Origin: Lasiosphaeris hirsuta
Taxonomy: Eukaryota > Ascomycota > Sordariomycetes > Sordariales > Lasiosphaeriaceae
DNA length: 64,000 nt
Direction of reading: 5' to 3'
Assembly (NCBI GenBank): GCA_030549175.1
Contig: JAUKUA010000004.1
Location: 5,022,001 to 5,086,000, forward strand
Both the position numbers and the translations under genes were made by a program. Shown here piece by piece: positions 10,164 to 19,621 of the stretch. A model generated the notes under the pieces. The model was given only the letters and a program-made list of their open reading frames with translations. It searched no databases and was not told where the DNA came from. How positions within the stretch are numbered: position 1 is the first letter of the stretch; every line of letters starts with the position of its first letter.

Positions 10164-12082
10164 ATGCCACTTCCGGACCGTGGGTTGTTGCTCTCCGATC
10201 TCGTCCGCGACTCCAGGATCGAAGCGACCGTGTTCGCCAACCACACCGTTCAAGTCGTCTACCAGGTCGGCCACTCCGCGAGGCAGAGACGCATTCGCAC
10301 AGAAGAGGTCTGGGTGCGCGAGGGCTGCCTCGGCCGCGGCGCTTATGGCACTGTCTACAAGGAGAGCTGCGAGGAGGGGCCGCGCTCGAGGGTGCGGGCA
10401 GTCAAAGAAATCAAGACCAGTGTGGTGGTGGATGAGGACGTGGACCACACTCGCGAACTGGAGGCCATTGCCAAGTTTTCACATCCCAAGGTGGGTGGCA
10501 TCATTCGCTCTCTTGTTAGCACCACATGATTGCTGACATTGGAGACAAAATCCAGTACGCACATTGCTTCGTCCGCTCAGATGGCTGGTATCAGTCCGAA
10601 GACGCAGTCTATATTAGCATGGAATACATTAGGCACGGGGACCTGCAGAGGTACCTGACACGACCCATTCCCGAGTCAGAAGCAAGGGAGATGGTGTCCC
10701 AAGTGCTGGAGGGCCTCAAGCACATGCACGACAACCGATTCATTCACCGAGACCTAAAGCCAGGGGTAAGATGACTGTTGCCTTTCTGGACCCGTGGACA
10801 CAGGCTGAAGATGCTAGAACATCATGGTTGTCGACGAGGGCCCGCACTGGTGGGTTAAGATTGCCGACTTTGGCATCAGCAAGCGTAGGCACGAGATGAC
10901 AAGCTTGCAAACCCTGCAACGGGGCACCTTTGGCTTCGCCGCCCCCGAAGCCGTCGGGTTCTCCCGTGATGACGACGACAGGGCTCATGTGGGCGCTCTT
11001 GACATGTGGTCCCTGGGAGCCGTGGCCTTTCGGATCATGACAAACACCGGCGCATTCCCGAACTTTATGGAGTTGGCAGAATACTGCTCTGGGACGCGCG
11101 CGTTTCCCGTCGCCACGTTGGAGTCATGCGCCATATCCGGTGAAGGCCAGAGCTTTGTGGCAGCTCTGATGTCGTTGAAACCCGAGCATCGGCCTCTCGC
11201 CGATGAGGCGCGCAAACACCCGTGGATACCAGCCCTCGCGAGTTCCGCTGGCATAGTGGCAAGTAGTGCTGCCATAGCAGCCGAGACACCGTGAGTCGAG
11301 AGCAGAGACGGCGGCGGTCCCTCTGACAAAACTAACAAGGCAATAGTGTCCCAAGCTCCCGTGCGCCCTTGGCTGCTGAGACTACCGTCGTATCCGAGCC
11401 GTTGGCTTTCTGGAGCTCCACGAGTGAAACCGAGCCTACCGCCTTGCCAGCCCAAAAGATTACAGTTGGGGTGTCCTCAAACTATCGGCGCCCCTATGTT
11501 GAGGATTGTCCTGACGACAGCGATAGTGCGGCCGGTTCTGATAGAGGAAAGCATGATCACCACTCTGAGCCGGATGCCCGCAGTGCGTCCTCTCCACCCT
11601 ATCGGCCCCCTGCCGCACCCCCTCCCCCGTCGTGGCGCAGATCCCCAGGGACAGATGGGCGATCCGGCAGCCGCCCCGAGGACGAAGCAGACCGGGTTGA
11701 TAGGTGGCGAGAGTATCCCCTCGTCATTGTCGAGAGCGAGAAACCAAAAGACACCAAAAGTCACGGAAATACGGCCGAGAGAAGCGTGCGTTTTAAAGTT
11801 GAACCCAATTGGGATTATGTCACGGACCCTGAATGGGCTGGGGAATCCTTGGTGGCCGAGTTTGGCGACACATCTTTGACTCGGAACCCCAATCCCCCCT
11901 ATCCGTCCAACGAGGACTCTGATGCTTGGGCTTACCACGAAAGTCGCAGCAAAGGATACGATTACGAGGAGGACTGGAACCTGTCACGGAAATACGCGAA
12001 TATGCTGGAGCGAGCTGCTGGATATATCGAAAGAAGTCGGAAGGGTTTGTCTCGGGGTTTAGAAGAGTCCCCCGACACATAA
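10164..12082 (+). CDS. Eukaryotic-type protein serine/threonine kinase with long disordered tail
   Basis: Four exons, 10164-10490, 10556-10765, 10818-11290 and 11347-12082, give 581 aa with matching phases. All catalytic marks are present: glycine loop GRGAYGTVY (about 58-65), VAIK-type lysine in RAVKEIK (Lys81), helix-C Glu in the RELEAI region, HRDLKPGN (Asp175), IADFG (Asp196), an APE-type FAAPEA and DMWSLGAV. The enzyme should therefore be active. The N-terminal 50 residues (MPLPDRGLLLSDLVRDSRIE) recall the FHA-less upstream part of fungal orphan kinases. The C-terminal 250 residues are Pro/Ser/Arg/Asp-rich and probably disordered. The start is the first ATG in a frame open further upstream, so an extra 5' exon is possible. 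Substrate and pathway unknown. Confidence 0.88.
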
Positions 12083-12362
12083 CTGTAGCAGTGGAAGCTT
12101 CCTTTAGTAATTAAGAAGTTTACCGTAGGTATCTACCTACTTAAGTCGAAATTAGAAGGTGACTAGTCATAGACTCTATATAGGATTCGGTTCCTTGGAC
12201 CATTACAATATTTCCTGACCATGCATGATCATGCAAACTTGGTACCTCTGGCTGCCATAGTGCAAAGCGATACTGCTGTGAGAATTGTTGTTGGTCATTC
12301 CTCCGCTATCTTTGTAACTAAAGCTCCAAGAGAAAGAGTTGTCAATACCTTGGGATATGACT

Positions 12363-12868
12363 CTACTGCCATGGCTTTCTGGGCCCAAGTTCAACACCCC
12401 ACCCGCTCTCCCTCATGTCGGCTGCCTTCCAAGTCCCATAAACCATCGTCCAGAGACAGCCAAGTAAAACGAACGGTATATACAACGAAATGGAGAGAAC
12501 GGGGAAAAAGCTAAGAGATAATACGACTAGTCCCAATATATGGAGCGCAATTCCGAAGGGCTCGTACCAAATCTCCCAGTACAACCAGCTCTCGTCCGCC
12601 TCTGCCTGCCACAAATACGGCCCAAAGAAGATATTCATTGCTGACAACAGATACTAAAACTCCACAAACGATGCCGCAGCACAGTACAGCGACAGAAACA
12701 GGAAAATGCGGTAGAATAGGGGTGGATAGTCTATCCCTAGGAAGTACTTACGGCGGCCTAACCAAGCTGCCAGCACTAGTGGTCAAGTATGATCGAAGTT
12801 GACTATCCGCCACGAATCGGTGATGGGCAACCCGGAATAACATATCGTCAACAATATATAGACGGTAT
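12363..12868 (-). pseudogene. Relic of an integral membrane protein gene
   Basis: Reading the minus strand, four hydrophobic blocks follow each other: TVYILLTICYSGLPI; FYRIFLFLSLYCAAASFVEF; the AMNIFFGPYLW region; and a 25-residue membrane helix around ALHILGLVVLSLSFFPV with LYIPFVLLGCLW. They are joined by frames broken by two stops that no plausible intron removes. The final part (12363-12647) is a clean 94-codon frame ending in GPRKPWQ. The remnant begins directly beside the hAT target duplication, so the element may have landed in or at the edge of this gene. Family not recognised. Confidence 0.35.
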
Positions 12869-12887
12869 TTCTAGAGGTAGAGAAGAA

Positions 12888-14162
12888 CAGGGTGGGCGAC
12901 AATATATTCGTTGGCTGACAAATCAATATTAAATATTCGCCAAATATTTGCTGACACATCAAACGAATATTCGTCAATATTAGGAGACCCACTAACAAAT
13001 CTACTTAGTCACCCAGATCCATCCCCCCAGCCACTATTTAGAAGCCCTGATCTCATCCAATGCTTCAAACACTCAAGGAACTCAATAGTATCTTCGCCCA
13101 GTTGCATCCTTTCCCAAGATGTTGTTCGACGAGCTCCAGAAAAGACGAGCCCCAGAAAAGACGAGCTCCGGCTCAGCACTTACTACTAGAATTGATAAGA
13201 CATCAATCGCTAATTAAGACAATCTTAGCCAACGTCGCCGTTGTCCGTTAAGCCACCAGGATAATACTGATATTTCGATCGAAATTACCACCTCTGAGAT
13301 ATACTCTTCGGACTCATCCTTCACTTGTTACCGTGGAAGAACATCAAGATTTTGAGCAAGGATATCGAATTTATCGAGATTTTTAACCTGTATTGTTGGT
13401 AATGTTGGAGGAGCCAGACGTCGATAGAAATGTGGACTGATGAAAGGGATGATGAAAGTTTCTTCCGAATAAAGTCTTTATAAAAGATCCAGGACCTTTT
13501 GATATGCCTTCTGATTGTCGAGTGTGATGAGATGACTTCATTTGATACTGCCGGATTGAGGGCTTTGCAGAGGGTATGGAAGTATGGGCTTTTAACAATC
13601 CGGAAAGAAAGGTTCTTAGCAACAATAAGTGAAGCAACCGCTTGTGTGATGACCTCTTTATTTAATACTCGTTTCGTGATTTGAGTATCTAACTCGGAGG
13701 TCTGGTTGATCAACATTGCTTTCTTATATAGAGATTGTAGTATATTATTGCTGGGATTTTCGACTTTCCTCAATTGACTGGTGGTTATAATTCCATGCTT
13801 GGATTCAAGGTGTTGCCGGAAGTTGGTTGTGTTCTGAGCACCCCATGATTCTACGCAATATTTGCAGTAATACATGCGGTTTTTGCCCTTTCGTGCTGGC
13901 TCGTCGTCTTACGGTGGCCGAGTATGCTCCGTGACTGGGCTTGAGATCAGGCCCGTATCTCTGGATATTGAAGAACCCTCAGAAACGAAAGACATCTTTA
14001 CGTGGATTAACTTGGTGGATAGGTTGCGTCGGGCAGCCAAATGTTGGGGGGTCTGCTTAGTCAGCCACGAATATTCGTCAATATTCGCGATATCCGCGAT
14101 ATTCCGAATAAGGAATTACCCGCCGACGAGTAAGCGAATATTTTCATTCGTCGCCCACCCTG
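12888..14162 (-). mobile_element. hAT DNA transposon, internally deleted and decayed, with perfect 8-bp target duplication
   Basis: The ends are inverted repeats beginning CAGGGTGGGCGAC: left 12888-12900, right the reverse complement at 14150-14162. Similarity continues inward through ATATTCG-rich sequence. The element is flanked on both sides by the same 8 bp, GAGAAGAA (12880-12887 and 14163-14170), the target-duplication length of hAT elements. It is 1,275 bp and holds only the N-terminal part of a transposase on the minus strand, so it cannot move on its own. Ends and duplication are seen directly; family follows from CAGGG ends, 8-bp duplication and the transposase fragment. Confidence 0.9.
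13321..13875 (-). pseudogene. N-terminal fragment of hAT transposase (BED-type finger)
   Basis: A 184-codon minus-strand frame inside the hAT element. It opens with a C-x2-C...H-x4-H finger (YYCKYC ... FRQHLESKH), the BED-type DNA-binding module. It continues with blocks seen in fungal hAT transposases: LNKEVITQAVASLIV, SFRIVKSPYFHTLCKALNP and VHISIDVW. After SIDVW the expected TSPN-type continuation is lost, apparently by a frameshift. The catalytic RNase-H-like core and C-terminal dimerisation domain are absent. Confidence 0.8.
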
Positions 14163-14170
14163 GAGAAGAA

Positions 14171-14719
14171 CCCTCGTAGCTTTACTAGCAGGGCCACGTA
14201 CTTTGTCAAGCTTCTGAGTCCAATTAACACCATCTGATTCCAAAATTCTTCTGCAGAAGTGGAAGGACTGAGCAAGACCCCGGACTGAGTATAGAGTTCC
14301 TTTTCTTTTCTATCAAACGTTGGGGGGGTGGGGGGCTTGGCGGGATGAGCTTCTCCTCAAGGGTGAGCAAGGCGAGCTTCCCCTCGGGTGTGAGCAAGGT
14401 GAGCCACTCCTCACGTGTGAGCCAGCTAAGCTCCTCCCTTGGTGTGAGCTCGACCACGAGAACATGAGAGGATCCAATACGACGTGGGGCTATAGAGACA
14501 CGGGGGAGGAGCGGACTTTGATCTGGGGGAACTTGACTAGAGGTAGAGTGAAAGGCTTCCAGGCGCGGAGAGGTCGAATCGCTATACCTGGACAGGTCGG
14601 ACAAGTCGGCATCCTTGGCCAGAGCGATGGTTTCAACAAACCGCACGAGGTGGTAACCATCCCAGTGCAGCTGCACTATGACGGCAACGTCAGAAGTCCG
14701 AGTCTCAAAAAGAATTAGA
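14171..14719. other. Intergenic, with GTGAGC-rich imperfect repeats
   Basis: At 14350-14450 the sequence repeats units of the type GTGAGCAAGGCGAGC / GTGAGCCACTCC. Similar GAGCC-rich repeats occur at 28765-28855. The resulting open frames are repetitive (LTPEGKL, LTLEEKL) and do not look like a gene. Confidence 0.4.
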
Positions 14720-15330
14720 TAGTTGCGGAATTTAGCTTCAGTAGTAATAATTGTCTATAGCTAGACGTAACAAGGCCTCTATAAGTTACGAAAGGAAACG
14801 TTATCATTCGACGTAAGTACTAAGGACGTGAAGAAACCTTCATGGTAGTAAATACTACGCCATCGAAATAAGTACTAATACTAGCCGTAGACCAGTGGAA
14901 GGAAGGTCAGTAGTACTTAGCTTAAACCCTAATTTATATGGTGTGAGAGACAGGCGGCTAGGGCCCCGGGCCGACGGGTAGCTAAGAAAGAATCTTTATA
15001 TATCTTGGTATCATTATATATTATACATAGCCTCTATACAAGCAACGAGGGCCCCGTGACGAATCCTCGAGAGGAAGAAGCTTCCCAGTCCTTTTTAGAA
15101 AATAGACCTAGAAAGATTATCAACTGAACTTTAGTAAAGCTAAGGGGTAATCAACCTTATGAACCCTTCTACTCTCTCCTGACTTACATCTACGAAGTAT
15201 CGTCTGTTACCCTCTGTAACGTCGTTCTATCTCCCTACATCAATCTACCTCCCTTACCATTTATGTAACACAGGCCAGTCACCGAGACTGGGGTGTAGCA
15301 ATCACAAGGTGTGTCACCTTCGGTGTAACC
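14720..15330 (-). repeat. Repeat copy A, inverted relative to copy B, strongly decayed
   Basis: Its reverse complement matches 15440-15970 (copy B) along several hundred bases. Shared blocks include GCTTCTTCCTCTCGAGGAT, CCCGTCGGCCC, the GTCTCTCAC run and CGTCCTTAGTACTTACGTCG. Most mismatches are transitions, with A carrying T or A where B has C or G. The two copies face each other around about 15340. It is probably part of a retroelement or of its LTR; no coding frame survives. Confidence 0.7.
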
Positions 15331-15349
15331 GAACTGTAGAGCTATGATC

Positions 15350-16265
15350 TAGATCAACTCAACCGTCCACTCCAGGCCGGCAATGGTGTTAGTCTGATTC
15401 AGAGCTTTCACATGAAGAGAGGGAGATGATCTTCGCAACCCAAAGCCCTGGTAGTTGTGAGAGAGAAGGTAGATACAGAGAGATAGAACGATCACAAGAA
15501 AGATAGCAGACGATACTTCGCAACTACAAGTCAATAAGAAACAGAAGGGTTCACAAGGTTATATTGCCCCTCAGCTTCACTGAAGTTCAGCTGATAATCT
15601 TTCTAGGCTGTTTCCAAAAAGGACTAGGGAGCTTCTTCCTCTCGAGGATCCATCACAGGCCCCTCGTCTCTTGTATGGAGGCTATGTACAATATACAGGG
15701 ATACTAGGATACATAAAGATCCTTCCTTAGCCACCCGTCGGCCCAGGGCCTTAGCCGCTCGTCTCTCACGCCCTACCAATCAGGGTTCATACCAGGTGTT
15801 ACTAACCCTTCTCTCGATAGTCCATGGCTGGTATTAGTACTAACTCCGATGGCGTGATATTCATGACCACGAAGGTTCCTTCACGTCCTTAGTACTTACG
15901 TCGAATACCGACGGTTCCCTCATGACTTCTTAGAGGCCCAGTTGGGCTTAGCTACAGCCACCTGTCACCACTGAGGCTAGACTCCGTAGAACGTCGGGGT
16001 TCAGGTTGTCCACTGGGACCGCTACAATAACTAAGGGGCCTGTCATTGAAAGTCCTGCTGAAACATCATGTGGGTCTCTTGGCTGGCTAATGCAGCCGTT
16101 GACCACGCTGCTGAGGTTGTGTGGCCGTCCTTGACAATCCGAGGTCTGGTGACGTTGCCTAGCGCAAGCCAGGTCCACTGGGTGGGCTGGCTTGGCCTGT
16201 GAATGGTGTCTGGGATCCCGGCCTAGGCCGAGAACCCATCGACCTGTGCGTGGCACTGGTCATGT
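15350..16265 (+). repeat. Repeat copy B, least mutated
   Basis: This copy is GC-richer than A and C. It aligns inverted to A and direct to C. A TGTAACAC motif at about 15265 and the complementary TGTTACA-type end suggest an LTR-like boundary near the centre of the palindrome, but no paired LTR was established. A 102-codon minus-strand frame at 15948-16256 has no recognisable motif. Confidence 0.65.
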
Positions 16266-16389
16266 GTTGCGTGTCCCACAGGTTGAGCCACGATGTGGCC
16301 ACCGTTGTGGCCATCGCTGTGGGCTCAGGCCAAGGAGGTGATCCACCCTGTTGACCTTAGGTGAGCCCAGCAATGTGACAATTTACCAC

Positions 16390-16930
16390 TTTAAGTTACG
16401 AAGATTATCTCCCTTACCTCCGTGTGGAAGCTCTACATCAGACTAACACCACTGCCGACTACTAATCCTCCTTCTAATAGTCTACGGCCGATATTAATAC
16501 TTACTTTGATAGTATAGTATTTACTACTACGAAGGTTCCTTCACGTTCTTAGTACTTACGTTAAATAGTAACGTTTTCTTTTGTGACTTATAGAGGCTGT
16601 ATTAGTTTTAGTTATAACTACCTATTATTAATAAAGCTAGACTTCGGAGAACATCGGGGTTTAGGTTCTCTACTAGAACTATTACGATAACTAGGAGGCT
16701 TATCATTGAAAGTTTGCAAAAATACCATATAAGTCTTTTAGCTAGTTAATATAGCCTTTGACTATGATATTAATGTTATATAGCCGTCTATAACAAACTC
16801 AAAGTCTAATAATGTTACTAACTACGGGCTAGGTTTATTAGGTAGCCGGCTTATCTTATAAGTAATGTCTAAGATCTTAACTTAGGCCGAGACTTAGCCT
16901 AAGAATTTATCAACCTATGTACAGCTTAGT
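16390..16930 (+). repeat. Repeat copy C, direct relative to B, heavily C-to-T / G-to-A mutated
   Basis: It aligns with B's 15810-16265 in the same order: TAGTACTTACGT, GAGGC, TAGACT..GTAGAAC-type, ATCATTGAAAGT, TAATATAGCC. Nearly every difference is a C-to-T or G-to-A change relative to B. Its first 70 bases instead match the reverse complement of 15360-15445, so the unit has been rearranged. Confidence 0.7.
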
Positions 16931-18289
16931 TCTATTCCATTTCTCAGCGTCTTGCGCTTTTGCCGTTCGCCCTCCACCCCAACTATTGTCACACTAGCAC
17001 ATCCGGTATCCACTTCGGTTGCCTTGGCTCCAAGCGATCCATCCGTTCTCATCTATCTTGGTTTACTATTAGAGTCCACTTCCACACCCTCATCCGTTTT
17101 TTCTCTTTCTTCTGCAGATTCGAGGATGTTGAGTGAGCTGGTATTAGCCTACGGGCGCCGCTGATCGGCGCTGCCGGCATGCCCAGTTGGGCGCGGGGTT
17201 TTGGGTTACCAATTGCATTTTTGACATGCCGCGGAACTTTTTGATTGAAACACCACGACTGGACTCACAACTACCATAGTGGGAGAGTTCTGCTTTATGC
17301 AACCGCCTCTAAAAGCTCGGAGGTGTAGTCGTGTGATGGATAGCCCCCCAACCTTGGCAAGCTTGGTAGATCACTACCGCAGCCTCTTGCTCTTCTCGCA
17401 GTCCTTGGGTATCGCCTAGGTACCTCTAAGGCGCTAGCAAGCTATCTAGGCACACCCGATGTGAGATTGAATGGGTACATGTACAGTTGGTTAAGTACCT
17501 GGCCACGAAGAACAGCAGCGAAACCAAACCTAAAGTCACGCGTGCCACGAATGATTTGGTGGGTCAAGTTGGGTTGAGTCTTTGGATGACAGCGCTAACA
17601 CTGTCCAGCTCCTGTGAGGCTGGTACTTCGGCTGGGACGAGACTGGATGTTCCGCCAAGCCCACCTACAACGTATCTACGCCCATAGGGGGCTCGTCTTC
17701 GGCTCCCCCCCTCCTGTGAGATCTTGTACTCCTCTTCCCAAATTTCATACCCCTTATGGAACTTATTGATGAGATACTCCCATCGTCTTTCATAGCACTG
17801 AGAGTAAGTGGTTAGGTCGGGAGTTTCTCGACATTTGGCAGCAGCGGGGGGGCACCTACTCTCGTCTGAAGCGTAGGGATAAACTGTATGCAATCGAAGA
17901 GTGCAAGTCGTACCGACGAAAGTGCCCTGGTTGTCAGCATGTATTGACTCAAGTGTTCACTAGGTAGGGAGGTTTGGGCGGGTGCTCACATTGAGTAGAG
18001 CGCATTCCAGTCATCGTAGTCTTCCTCTAGTACGGAGATAGAGAAGTGTTTTTGGTACGCCTATCGAATATGTCGCGTCCGTGGGGAACTTCTCCACCTT
18101 GACGAGGACGGCCAACTCGATCAATGCGTACCCACAGCGGCATATCCGCACCTCGTCTCCCCTTGGCGAATTCGTGCATCTGACGCAGAACTGGGTCGTC
18201 GACCTGTACCGTATCGTAGCCGGATTTTGGCTCTAGCCTCTTGGTATATCCCTGGGCGATATATTGGCTGATTCCCCCATTCTGTCCCC
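16931..18289. other. Intergenic, degenerate
   Basis: No complete gene. A minus-strand frame at 17564-17893 contains a protein-like stretch (RRWEYLINKFHKGYEIWEEE) that I cannot assign. The rest has overlapping short frames on both strands and probably represents old coding sequence in decay. Confidence 0.35.
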
Positions 18290-18700
18290 GGTCGTCGGCC
18301 ATTGCCAACACGGTGGCTTCTCGGTTCAGCCGTATTTCTGTCCGGGGCCTCCGGGACGAGGGTTGAAACGACCACATATCTTGCATTGACTCTCACGACG
18401 ACCTCGCCTCGGCTGTCGCCTGCGGGGATACTATCTTCGCTGTCGACTATAACCGGGGATCCGTCGTGCTGCACTAGAACAGCACGTGCCTGCCCTGGAA
18501 GACGCTCCACCATGGCAGCCCGGTGCGGCACCTCTTGTTCAACGGGCTGAGTACCCATCTCGTGTCGGCCGGTTGGCGGCACATCAAGATGTGGGAGGTC
18601 GACAGCGGTTTCATGTTTCGGTCGGCCGATGTGTCCCACGATATCATGAACCTCGCCATGACGGAAGACGACTACATTGCTCGCTTAAGTCGCTCCTCTC
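18290..18700 (+). pseudogene. Relic of a NACHT-WD40 (STAND-type) protein, WD-repeat part
   Basis: One plus-strand frame reads DHISCIDSHDDLASAVACGD, SVVLH, CLPWKTLHHGSPVRHLLFNG, LVSAGWRHIKMWEVDSG and DIMNLAMTEDDYIA. This matches the pattern of the beta-propeller part of fungal NACHT-WD40 proteins (CID.H, CG...GSV, YSHGS.V, LVSA..S..I.MW). The frame is interrupted by TGA (18364-18366) and TAG (18475-18477), so it is broken. No NACHT domain was found upstream. Family assignment is inference from motif order; confirmation needs a profile search. Confidence 0.45.
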
Positions 18701-19621
18701 TAGTAGGGTCTGAGGGTCGTGGGGTTCATTGGGCCTTTGGCTTATGGTGCTTAGGGGGTACTGCTACGTGCTGTGCGAGTGCTGTAGCCGATAGGTCGGT
18801 TCTGATGGCTTGCATTGATTGCCGAAGTGGTGTGCCGTGTGTGTGGGGATAGTCTCAAAATATGAACGCTTCCGAAATGCGCGTTTTTCGACAAGTTTGC
18901 GGTTTATGATCGCAGAAAAAAAAGGCCCTAATCAGTAGGCCTGAAGATGGGGATTCCAAAAGGTTAACAACGGCGAGATTAGAAAGGATTTGGTGATGTT
19001 GTTGTTGCGTTGCCGTGGTGCATCTTTTCTTCTTTCTGAAAGCCGCAGCGGGGAGGCCACACCAAATGTGGCCGGAAAGCCAGGGTGGCCGGAAAGACAG
19101 GGGAATACGTTATGGACCTCTGTACAACTACGACAGCAGGGCAGCGATCGGCGGCTGACGCGGGACACCACTAAATTTTGTGAATTCGGCGCCACAATAA
19201 GAGCCCACAGCGGTGTGGCAATCCAGGTTACATTCATGAACGCGTCCGTGGAGTTAGTTCTACAGCCCAAATCTTTCCGTCTTCCTCCAACCCAAAGAAA
19301 ATATACATTTGTTTCTTCTTACCCCAAAGCTGCACTTTAGTTCGAATCTAGGTCTTCGCTCTCATCAACCACATCATGTTAGTTCCTACGTTAGCCAAGT
19401 CGATGTTTCGCGAGGCTCCCCGCTACTGCCACGTCAGTCTTGCCTGCATGAGGCGGTGTGACCAAACGTACACCTCACTTTCCTGGGCCTGGGCTTACAT
19501 TCCGAGGCAGATTTCATGGCCGCTTGTCGCCGCCCGTATTCAATAAAGCCTTCTCGCCGTATTTCATCTCGACATCTGGACTGTTGCAATTCCCCGGCAA
19601 CATACTGACCAAACTGAGGTC
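18701..19621. other. Intergenic
   Basis: No supportable gene. It contains a short direct repeat of GTGGCCGGAAAG near 19067-19098 and the upstream region of the gene starting at 19622. Confidence 0.4.

Noticed and set aside
15265..15345. TGTAACAC...TGTTACA-type ends suggesting a solo LTR
   Set aside because: The matching opposite terminus and target duplication could not be located, so only 'repeat' is claimed.
19330..19350. TAGTTCGAATCT resembling a tRNA T-loop
   Set aside because: No acceptor stem, D-arm or anticodon arm could be folded around it.
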